A stretch of DNA of 62,394 nt from Streptomyces scabichelini. GTDB lineage: Bacteria > Actinomycetota > Actinomycetes > Streptomycetales > Streptomycetaceae. Position 1 is the first letter of the stretch. Every line of letters begins with the position of its first letter. The DNA is taken from assembly GCF_011045015.1 (NCBI RefSeq), contig NZ_JAAKZY010000033.1:1-62394 (forward strand). Reading direction: 5' to 3'. A program made the position numbers and the translations under genes. Below the pieces are notes generated by a model. That model was not told where the DNA came from, searched no databases, and saw only the letters and a list, made by a program, of their open reading frames with translations. Shown one piece after another: positions 33,577 through 40,530 of the stretch.

Positions 33577-33605
33577 GGCCCGGCCCCAAGTGCTGGGGCC
33601 GGGCC
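33577..33605 (-). terminator. Hairpin after the DEAD-box helicase gene
   Basis: 11-bp stem GGCCCGGCCCC / GGGGCCGGGCC around a 7-nt loop, 20 bp downstream of the helicase stop. Confidence 0.75.
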
Positions 33606-33624
33606 GTCGGGAGAAGCTCAGCTA

Positions 33625-35961
33625 TCAGCTCTCCGTTGCCTCGGTGGCTGCCGCCGTCTTCCGCGTGCGGCGGCGGGGCTTGGCCTCCGGCGCTTCCGCG
33701 TCGGAGGGCGCGACCGCTGCCTTGCGGGTGCGGCGGGGTTTGGCCGGGGCCTCGTCCGTGACCGTGACCGGCTCGGTCGCCTGGACCGGGATGGCCTCCG
33801 CCGTCTTGCGGGTGCGACGACGCGGCTTCGCCTCGGCTGTTTCCACGGCGGCCTCGGTGGCGTCGGCGGCCTTGGCGGCAGCCGCGGTCTTCCGTGTGCG
33901 ACGCGGCTTGGTCTCCGTCGCCGCCTCGACCGCCGTGCCTTCCGCCGTGTCCACGGCCGTTTCGGCCGCCTTGCGGGTACGGCGACGCGGCGTGGCCGCG
34001 GGCTCCTCCGTCGCCTGGGCCGGGATGTCGGCCTCGGCGACTGCGGCAACCTTGCGCGTACGACGACGGGGCTTCGCCTCGGTCGCCTCAGCGGTGTCCA
34101 CCACAGCCTCGGCCGTCGCCTTGCGGGTCCGGCGCGGCTTGGTCTCCGTCGCAGCCACCTCGACCGCTGTGCTGTCCGCCGTGTCCACGGCCGCCTCGGC
34201 GGCCTTACGGGTACGGCGGCGCGGCTTGGTCTCGGCGGGTGCGGCCACCTCGGTCGCCTCGACCGACGCCTCTGTCGCGTCCTCGACGACTGTGGCCGCT
34301 GACTGCGCGGTCTCCGTCGTCTTGCGCGTACGGCGGCGGCGTGGCTTCGGCTCGGCCGACTCCAGCGGTTCCGTGGCCTCGGCGGCCTCGGTGACTTCCG
34401 GCGTGGTTCCCTCGGCCGTGGCGACGGCCGCCTCGGCCGCCTCCCCGGCACGCGTCCGGCGGCGGCGCCGCGGTGTGCGCTGCTCGGTGGCCGGGGCCTC
34501 CGCTATGGCCGGGGCCTCCGCGGTGGCCGTCGGGTCCGTGGCGTCGACCGGCGCACCGTTGCGCATACGGCGGCGACGACGCGGCGTACGCGCCGGGCGC
34601 TCGCGTTCGCGGTCATGCTCGCGCTCCGGGGCCGGGGCCGAGGAGCGGCCGCCGCGGCCGCGCGGGCCACGCCCGCCGGTCTCGCCGAGGTCCTCGACCT
34701 CTTCGGCCGCGAGCCCGGCGCGGGTGCGCTCGGAGCGCGGCAGGACGCCCTTCGTGCCCGCCGGGATGTTCAGCTCCTCGAAGAGGTGCGGGGACGTGGA
34801 GTACGTCTCCGGCGGGTCGCTGAGGCCGAGGTTCAGGGCCTTGTTGATCAGCTGCCAGCGCGGGATGTCGTCCCAGTCGACGAGAGTGATCGCGATGCCC
34901 TTGGCACCCGCGCGGCCCGTACGGCCGATGCGGTGCAGGTACGTCTTCTCGTCCTCGGGGGACTGGTAGTTGATGACGTGCGTCACGCCCTCGACGTCGA
35001 TGCCGCGCGCGGCCACGTCGGTGCAGACGAGCACATCCACCTTGCCGTTGCGGAACGCCCGCAGCGCCTGCTCACGTGCGCCCTGGCCGAGGTCGCCATG
35101 GACCGCGCCGGAGGCGAAGCCGCGCTGCTGCAGCTGGTCGGCGAGGTCCGCCGCCGTCCGCTTGGTGCGGCAGAAGACCATCACGAGACCGCGGCCGTCG
35201 GCCTGCAGTATCCGCGAGACCATCTCCGGCTTGTCCATGTTGTGCGCGCGGTAGGCGAACTGTGCGGTGTTACGGACCGTCTGGCCCTCGTCGTCCGGCG
35301 CCGTGGCGCGGATGTGCGTGGGCTGCGACATGTAGCGGCGCGCGAGACCGATGACGGCACCCGGCATGGTCGCCGAGAACAGCATCGTCTGACGGCGGGC
35401 CGGCAGCATGTTGATGATCTTCTCGACGTCGGGCAGGAAGCCCAGGTCGAGCATCTCGTCGGCCTCGTCGAGGACCAGCGCGCGGACGTGCTTCAGGTTG
35501 AGCTTCTTCTGGCCCGCGAGGTCCAGCAGACGGCCCGGGGTGCCGACGACGACGTCGACGCCCTTCTTGAGGGCCTCGACCTGCGGCTCGTACGCCCGGC
35601 CGCCGTAGATGGCGAGAACGCGTACGTTACGGACCTTGCCGGCGGTGAGCAGGTCGTTCGTCACCTGGGTGCACAGCTCGCGCGTGGGGACCACGACGAG
35701 TGCCTGCGGGGCGTCGGTGAGCTGCTCGGGCTGGGCGCGGCCCGCCTCGACGTCGGCGGGAACGGTGACGCGCTCGAGGAGCGGAAGGCCGAAGCCCAGC
35801 GTCTTGCCGGTGCCGGTCTTGGCCTGGCCGATGACGTCGGTGCCCGTGAGGGCGACGGGGAGCGTCATCTCTTGGATGGGGAAGGGATTGATGATGCCGA
35901 CGGCTTCGAGGGCCTCGGCTGTCTCGGAAAGGATTCCGAGCTCTCGGAAAGTTGTAGTCAG
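33625..35961 (-). CDS. rhlE: DEAD-box RNA helicase with a repetitive basic C-terminal tail
   Basis: About 778 aa. The helicase core spans residues ~1-380: Q motif FPIQEMTLPVA, GQAKTGTGKT, PTREL, GTPGRLLDL, VLDEADEMLD, SAT and HRIGRTGRAG. After an Arg/Gly-rich hinge (GGRGPRGRGGRSS), the last ~330 residues repeat a basic module (K/T)PRR(R)TRK nine times, plus two earlier PRRRRR modules, between Ala/Thr/Glu-rich spacers. The core remodels RNA duplexes (cold adaptation, ribosome or RNA decay). The tail probably binds nucleic acid. The conserved start TTTFRELGIL follows a CTG codon at 35961 with AGAGG upstream. An in-frame ATG at 36060 would add an unrelated 33 residues. Corresponds to Rv3211. Confidence 0.92.
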   Translation of the reverse strand: MTTTFRELGILSETAEALEAVGIINPFPIQEMTLPVALTGTDVIGQAKTGTGKTLGFGLPLLERVTVPADVEAGRAQPEQLTDAPQALVVVPTRELCTQVTNDLLTAGKVRNVRVLAIYGGRAYEPQVEALKKGVDVVVGTPGRLLDLAGQKKLNLKHVRALVLDEADEMLDLGFLPDVEKIINMLPARRQTMLFSATMPGAVIGLARRYMSQPTHIRATAPDDEGQTVRNTAQFAYRAHNMDKPEMVSRILQADGRGLVMVFCRTKRTAADLADQLQQRGFASGAVHGDLGQGAREQALRAFRNGKVDVLVCTDVAARGIDVEGVTHVINYQSPEDEKTYLHRIGRTGRAGAKGIAITLVDWDDIPRWQLINKALNLGLSDPPETYSTSPHLFEELNIPAGTKGVLPRSERTRAGLAAEEVEDLGETGGRGPRGRGGRSSAPAPEREHDRERERPARTPRRRRRMRNGAPVDATDPTATAEAPAIAEAPATEQRTPRRRRRTRAGEAAEAAVATAEGTTPEVTEAAEATEPLESAEPKPRRRRTRKTTETAQSAATVVEDATEASVEATEVAAPAETKPRRRTRKAAEAAVDTADSTAVEVAATETKPRRTRKATAEAVVDTAEATEAKPRRRTRKVAAVAEADIPAQATEEPAATPRRRTRKAAETAVDTAEGTAVEAATETKPRRTRKTAAAAKAADATEAAVETAEAKPRRRTRKTAEAIPVQATEPVTVTDEAPAKPRRTRKAAVAPSDAEAPEAKPRRRTRKTAAATEATES

Positions 35962-36348
35962 GGTGCTGCCTCTTCTGTGTGCGCGGCACGAGGCGAGCGC
36001 GGGGGTCGTTGAACCGTGCCGGGGACGTAGGCCGCTTGAAGGGCGGGCCTTGGGTGGCACGGGACCACTGCCGAACGCTCGAGCGCTCTTGCCGCTGAGG
36101 GTTCCCTCCGGACGCCGTACGCACTGTGTCGTACGGACGAGGAGAGCTGTCGGGTCGGAGCCGATCGGGCCACCGACCGGGCATCCTCATTCGTATGGCC
36201 CGTTGAGATACGTAGATCAGCTCAGCGGGCGCATTACCACCATACCCCGGAATCGCGCACATGCGATGGTCGATTTGGTCACGTAGTGGTCGTCACACTG
36301 ATTGACCAGGGCCTTCCGTGTTGCTGTGAGCGGGCTATTGTGCGCTTC
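35962..36348. other. Divergent intergenic region between helicase and ferritin-like genes
   Basis: No gene is supported in these 387 bp. It must hold promoters for both directions. A long untranslated leader for the helicase would fit the autoregulated leaders known for cold-shock DEAD-box genes, but I see no convincing -10/-35 pair. The near-palindromic GTGGTCGTCAC/GGTCAC elements at 36270-36300 are the only structure noted. Confidence 0.3.
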
Positions 36349-37098
36349 ATGACGACGCCCGACAACACCGCCGACACTGCCGCCGACACCTCCGCCGGAC
36401 ACACCGGAGTCGCCGCCCAGGACTGGACGAAGGCCTCCGTCGACCCTCAGTACAGCGCCGCGGTCGTCGACCTGCTCGGAGCGCTGGCGTACGGGGAGCT
36501 GGCGGCGTTCGAACGGCTCGCGGAGGACGCCAAGCTGGCGCCGACGCTCGCCGACAAGGCGGAGCTGGCGAAGATGGCGTCGGCGGAGTTCCACCACTTC
36601 GAGCAGTTGCGGGACCGGCTCGCCGCGATCGGGGCGGAGCCGACGGAGGCGATGGAGCCGTTCGTCGCGGCGCTCGACGGCTTCCACCGGCAGACGGCGC
36701 CGTCGGACTGGCTGGAGGGCCTTGTCAAGGCGTACGTCGGCGACTCGATCGCCAGCGACTTCTACCGCGAGGTCGCCGCGCGGCTCGACTCCGATACGCG
36801 GGGGCTTGTGCTTGGCGTCCTCGACGACACGGGGCACGCGAGCTTCGCCGTCGAGAAGGTGCGCGCCGCGATCGAGGCGGACCCGCGCGTGGGCGGACGC
36901 CTCGCACTGTGGGCGCGACGGCTGATGGGCGAGGCCCTGTCCCAGTCCCAGCGCGTGGTCGCCGACCGTGACGCCCTGTCCACGATGCTCGTCGGCGGCG
37001 TCGCGGACGGCTTCGACCTCGCGGAGGTCGGCCGGATGTTCTCGCGCATCACCGAAGCTCACACGAAGCGGATGGCTGCGCTTGGGCTGGCCGCCTGA
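36349..37098 (+). CDS. Ferritin-like-fold protein
   Basis: 249 aa. After a disordered Thr/Ala-rich start, a four-helix bundle is suggested. Carboxylate and His positions typical of di-iron ferritin-like folds occur at YGELAAFERLAEDA, MASAEFHHFEQLRDRL (ExxH) and LDDTGHASFAVEKV. It resembles the actinobacterial group sometimes linked to tRNA-(ms2io6A)-hydroxylase (MiaE), but a complete diiron site cannot be confirmed by eye. ATG at 36349; an upstream in-frame GTG at 36286 lacks conserved sequence. Position corresponds to Rv3210c. Confidence 0.82.
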   Translation: MTTPDNTADTAADTSAGHTGVAAQDWTKASVDPQYSAAVVDLLGALAYGELAAFERLAEDAKLAPTLADKAELAKMASAEFHHFEQLRDRLAAIGAEPTEAMEPFVAALDGFHRQTAPSDWLEGLVKAYVGDSIASDFYREVAARLDSDTRGLVLGVLDDTGHASFAVEKVRAAIEADPRVGGRLALWARRLMGEALSQSQRVVADRDALSTMLVGGVADGFDLAEVGRMFSRITEAHTKRMAALGLAA

Positions 37099-37110
37099 GC
37101 TTTTGGGTGG

Positions 37111-37217
37111 GGCGGTTCGTTGTCTGCGGGTGCGTGGGGGCTGGGCGCGCCCACGCGGCGGAGCCGCACAATGTCTCAGCCCCGCGCCCCTTAAGCGGCG
37201 CCCCTCAAGGGGCGCGC
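37111..37217. repeat. Dispersed intergenic repeat, copy C
   Basis: Shares GCGCGCCCACGCGGCGGAGC and CAGCCCCGCGCCCCT with copy A (20381-20472). Followed by GCGCCCCTCAAGGGGCGC, a perfect 18-bp palindrome. Lies between the convergent ferritin-like gene and small membrane-protein gene. Confidence 0.78.
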
Positions 37218-37259
37218 CTCAGTGGGCGTCGGGTGGATCGGAGTCGTCAGGACCCCTGT

Positions 37260-37529
37260 TCACACCGTCGCCGAGTGGCGGCGGAGTCTTCCCGCGGGGC
37301 GCAGGAGCAGGGACAGCGAGGCCGCGGAGAGGGCAACCGCGCCGAGCATGACCGGCAGGAAGTGGCCGGAGCCCAGCGCGCTGTGCATGAGGAAGGCACC
37401 GAAGAGACCTCCGGCGACACCTGTCGGCAGGACCAGGCGGCGGGCCGGAAGACGGTGCGGCAGGCGGTACACCGCCAACCAGGCCAGTGCCAGACCGAGC
37501 ATCACGGAGCCGAACGCTTCCAAGAACAT
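37260..37529 (-). CDS. Small integral membrane protein
   Basis: 89 aa, three hydrophobic helices: FGSVMLGLALAWLAVYRL, LPTGVAGGLFGAFLMHSAL and FLPVMLGAVALSAASLSLLL, ending in basic LRRHSATV. The ATG at 37529 has GGGAGGG at good spacing. No family recognised. Downstream of DUF3107 on the same strand but separated by a large hairpin. Confidence 0.8.
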   Translation of the reverse strand: MFLEAFGSVMLGLALAWLAVYRLPHRLPARRLVLPTGVAGGLFGAFLMHSALGSGHFLPVMLGAVALSAASLSLLLRPAGRLRRHSATV

Positions 37530-37681
37530 GGTGGGGTCCCTCCCGCACGGCTGTGTGCACTCCAGTCGTAGCCCGTCCTACCCGTGACCTGCGGAACGCA
37601 ATCCTCCCCTGTGGGGGATCTGTGCTCCATCTGTGGAGATCGCGGGACGTGAAACAGACCGCATGACAACAGACGGCATGA

Positions 37682-37716
37682 CAGGGGCCCGGTGGCTTCA
37701 AGCCACCGGGCCCCTG
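37682..37716. terminator. GC-rich 16-bp hairpin
   Basis: Perfect stem CAGGGGCCCGGTGGCT (37682-37697) with 37701-37716 and a 3-nt loop. It lies 60 bp beyond the DUF3107 stop. No T-run, common for streptomycete terminators. Confidence 0.75.
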
Positions 37717-37775
37717 GCGCGACGTAAACCCGCGAACGGACGCGAAACCCGCGAACGGATGACTACGACGTACGC

Positions 37776-38003
37776 CTACAGCGCGCCGAAGCCGACCTTG
37801 CGCGGAGCCTGCTCGCCGATCTCCACGTACGCCAGACGGTCGGCCGGAACCAGGACCTTGCGGCCGTGGTCGTCCACGAGGCTCAGCAGCTGCGACTTGC
37901 CGGCCAGCGCTTCGGACACCGCCCGCTCGACCTCCTCGGCGGTCTGACCGCTCTCCAGAACGATCTCGCGAGGCGCGTGCTGCACGCCGATCTTGACCTC
38001 CAC
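37776..38003 (-). CDS. DUF3107 small protein
   Basis: 75 aa, conserved in actinobacteria as Rv3208A/TB9.4 (recollection). Strand-rich start EVKIGVQHAPREIVLESGQT, a helix AEEVERAVSEALAG and an ATP-synthase-epsilon-like end VDDHGRKVLVPADRLAYVEIG. It has the size and pattern of a single alpha/beta domain. Function unknown. GTG at 38003 with GGAGGGACA upstream. Follows a TetR gene on the same strand. Confidence 0.92.
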   Translation of the reverse strand: MEVKIGVQHAPREIVLESGQTAEEVERAVSEALAGKSQLLSLVDDHGRKVLVPADRLAYVEIGEQAPRKVGFGAL

Positions 38004-38159
38004 GGCTATGTCCCTCCGACGGTCACTGATGTGCGCGTTCGTCCGCGCCGTACGCAGCACACATTAGCCCGGTGAGGGGACGTACACGCTCCGTCCAAGA
38101 ACGCCAGGAGCGAACAGCGGACGGGAACAAAGGCGCCGTCAGGGGTGCTCGCGACGCCG

Positions 38160-38801
38160 TCAGTGGTGCTCGCTGCCGTGCAGCGGGAAACCGGCGATGC
38201 CGCGCCAGGCCAGTGAGGCCAGCAGCTGCACCGCCTGTTCGCGCGGCACACTGCGGTCGCTGTGCAGCCAGGAGCGCGCCACCACCTGAGCCAGCCCGCC
38301 CAGCCCCGAGGCGAGCAGCATCGACTCGTCCTTGGACAGGCCGGTGTCCTCCGCGATGACCTCGGAGATCGCCTCCGCGCACTCGAATGTGACCTTGTCC
38401 ACGCGCTCACGCACCGCGGGCTCGTTCGTCAGGTCCGACTCGAAGACCAGCCGGAAGGCGCCGCCGTCGTCCTCGACGTACGCGAAGTACGCGTCCATCG
38501 TGGCCCGTACGCGCTGCTTGTTGTCGGTGGTCGAGGCGAGGGCGCCCCGTACCGCCTGGAGCAGGGACTCGCAGTGCTGGTCCAGCAGGGCCAGGTAGAG
38601 ATCGAGCTTGCCCGGGAAGTGCTGGTAGAGAACCGGCTTGCTGACTCCCGCGCGCTCGGCGATGTCGTCCATAGCGGCCGCGTGATATCCCTGCGCGACG
38701 AACACTTCCTGGGCCGCGCCAAGGAGCTGGTTGCGTCGGGCACGGCGCGGCAGGCGTGTGCCCCGCGGGCGTGCCGCCTCTGTCTGCTCGATGGCTGTCA
38801 C
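38160..38801 (-). CDS. TetR-family transcriptional regulator
   Basis: 213 aa. The N-terminal HTH reads RNQLLGAAQEVFVAQGYHAAAMDDIAERAGVSKPVLYQHFPGKLDLY. The C-terminal ligand/dimer domain contains MDAYFAYVEDDGGAFRLVF and LASGLGGLAQVVARSWL. Ligand unknown. The order corresponds to Rv3208, where this regulator sits beside the DUF3107 gene. GTG at 38801 with an excellent GGGAGG upstream; upstream ATG at 38825 is poorer. Possible target: its own promoter and the DUF3107 gene. Confidence 0.92.
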   Translation of the reverse strand: MTAIEQTEAARPRGTRLPRRARRNQLLGAAQEVFVAQGYHAAAMDDIAERAGVSKPVLYQHFPGKLDLYLALLDQHCESLLQAVRGALASTTDNKQRVRATMDAYFAYVEDDGGAFRLVFESDLTNEPAVRERVDKVTFECAEAISEVIAEDTGLSKDESMLLASGLGGLAQVVARSWLHSDRSVPREQAVQLLASLAWRGIAGFPLHGSEHH

Positions 38802-39009
38802 GCCGCCTCCCAAAATTGTCCACATGCGGTGTGCGCCGCGCGGCCATCGTACTTTTCAGTAACCCTGGTGTGCGCGGTGCGAGCGGAGAATTTCACGGAC
38901 CGGACGCCGGTGAAAGCCGCACAAAGTGCCCCGAACAGGGGCATGGCGGGCAGGCCGGGCTGCCGATTCGCGCCCCCGAGCGGTCACCGGTCATCGTGCC
39001 GTATCCGGG

Positions 39010-39225
39010 TCATCGATAGTCGTCCTCGTCGAGTTCGACGATTCTGGCCTGCTCCGCGCGGTCGGCCTCGTTCGCGTTGTCCGGGTCCGAGCCCGTCAGG
39101 GGTTCGTCCCGGCGAGGTGCGAGATCCGCGTGCTGTTCGGCGGCGTCGGCCTCGGGGGCCTCCACGTCGAACTCGGGGGATTCGGGTTCCTCGAGAATCT
39201 CGGGGTCGGTGGGGTCGACGGTCAT
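39010..39225 (-). CDS. Acidic small protein
   Basis: 71 aa, about one third Asp/Glu: EILEEPESPEFDVEAPEADAAEQH then ARIVELDEDDYR. Probably intrinsically disordered, cytoplasmic. ATG at 39225 with GAGGA upstream. I recall similar short acidic proteins in this position in other streptomycetes. It precedes the TetR gene on the same strand by 208 bp. Role unknown. Confidence 0.75.
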   Translation of the reverse strand: MTVDPTDPEILEEPESPEFDVEAPEADAAEQHADLAPRRDEPLTGSDPDNANEADRAEQARIVELDEDDYR

Positions 39226-39317
39226 GTGTCCTCTTCCCGAGCGGTCCGAGTGCTGTCTTGCGCACGTACTTGCACACGTACGAGTGCCCTCGTGTACGAA
39301 GCGTATGAGAGAGCAGA

Positions 39318-39387
39318 TCGAGCCGCTACGCGATGCCAGGTCGAGCGGCCACGCGATGCCAGGTCGAGCCGCTGCGCAATGTCATGG
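39318..39387. repeat. Three 23-24-bp tandem repeats upstream of a lipase-like gene
   Basis: 39318-39340, 39341-39363 and 39364-39387 share the frame TCGAGCSGCYRCGCRATGYCA. A second, shorter pair (TTGTCACGGAATCCGG-like) lies just downstream. The 304-bp gap 39226-39529 holds no gene otherwise. Spacing close to two helical turns could suit a regulator-binding array. Confidence 0.85.
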
Positions 39388-39529
39388 GCATCCGGGAGCG
39401 ATCCGGACGGGACGTGTGACGGCGGTTCGTCGCGCTTGTCACGGAATCCGGGCTTGTCACGGGAATCCGGCCGGTACTTGTGATGGCGAACACACGATCC
39501 CACACGTGATCGTCTCGTAACATTGCGGC

Positions 39530-40522
39530 ATGTCTTCGACCGAACTGCCGTCCGTGCTGGCCACCTCTGTCGCGCCGAAAGTCGGTTCCGTCAGGGTGGC
39601 GGCGGGTGAGCGGCTGCGATCGGTCGGGCTGCCCGGGATCACGCTGACGGTCAGGTCGAGACCGCCGGCCCGCGAGGGGCTGGCGCCCGCGCTGTACGTG
39701 CACGGGTTGGGCGGTTCCTCGCAGAACTGGTCGGCGCTGATGCCGCTCCTGGACGGCCTCCTGGACAGTGAGGCCCTCGATCTGCCGGGCTTCGGCGACT
39801 CGCCGCCACCGGACGACGGCAACTACTCGGTGACCGGGCACGCGCGCGCGGTCATCCGTTATCTCGACTCGGCCGGCCGCGGACCGGTGCATCTCATCGG
39901 GAACTCGATGGGCGGTGCGGTCACGACGCGCGTCGCGGCCGTACGGCCCGATCTCGTCCGGACGCTCACGCTGGTGTCGCCCGCGCTGCCGGAGATCTTC
40001 GTGCAGCGCTCGGCGGTGCCGACGGCGCTGCTGGCCCTGCCCGGAGTCGCGAGCGCCTTCACGCGGTTCACCAAGGACTGGTCCGCCGAGCAGCGCGTAC
40101 GGGGCGTCATGGCGCTCTGTTACGGGGATCCCGCGATGGTGACGCCCGAGGGGTTCCGCAACGCCGTCGAGGAGATGGAGCGGCGGCTCGCCCTCCCGTA
40201 CTTCTGGGACGCCATGGCGCGGTCGGCGCGCGGCATCGTGAACGCGTACACGCTGGGCGGCCAGCACGGGCTGTGGCGTCAGGCCGAGCGGGTGCTCTCC
40301 CCGACGCTGCTCATCTACGGCGGCCGCGACCAGCTCGTGTCGTTCCGCAAGGCACAGCGGGCGGCGCGCGCCTTCCGCGACTCCCGGCTGCTGACGCTCC
40401 CGGATGCGGGGCATGTCGCGATGATGGAGTACCCCGAGACCGTGGCCACCGCCATCCGCGAACTCCTCGCGGAAACGGGCGAGTCGGCCGACACCAGTAC
40501 CACGAAGAGCGCGGGGAGCTGA
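39530..40522 (+). CDS. Alpha/beta-hydrolase, LipV-like
   Basis: 330 aa. YVHGLGGSSQNW (oxyanion loop), LDLPGFGDSPPP, nucleophile elbow VHLIGNSMGGAV (Ser), IYGGRDQLVSF (Asp) and PDAGHVAMMEYP (His) give a complete catalytic triad. Similar to mycobacterial LipV (Rv3203) and, by position, a member of the same block. ATG at 39530. The DUF3152 gene starts 8 bp after its stop, so an operon is likely. Confidence 0.88.
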   Translation: MSSTELPSVLATSVAPKVGSVRVAAGERLRSVGLPGITLTVRSRPPAREGLAPALYVHGLGGSSQNWSALMPLLDGLLDSEALDLPGFGDSPPPDDGNYSVTGHARAVIRYLDSAGRGPVHLIGNSMGGAVTTRVAAVRPDLVRTLTLVSPALPEIFVQRSAVPTALLALPGVASAFTRFTKDWSAEQRVRGVMALCYGDPAMVTPEGFRNAVEEMERRLALPYFWDAMARSARGIVNAYTLGGQHGLWRQAERVLSPTLLIYGGRDQLVSFRKAQRAARAFRDSRLLTLPDAGHVAMMEYPETVATAIRELLAETGESADTSTTKSAGS

Positions 40523-40530
40523 GGCGGCGC

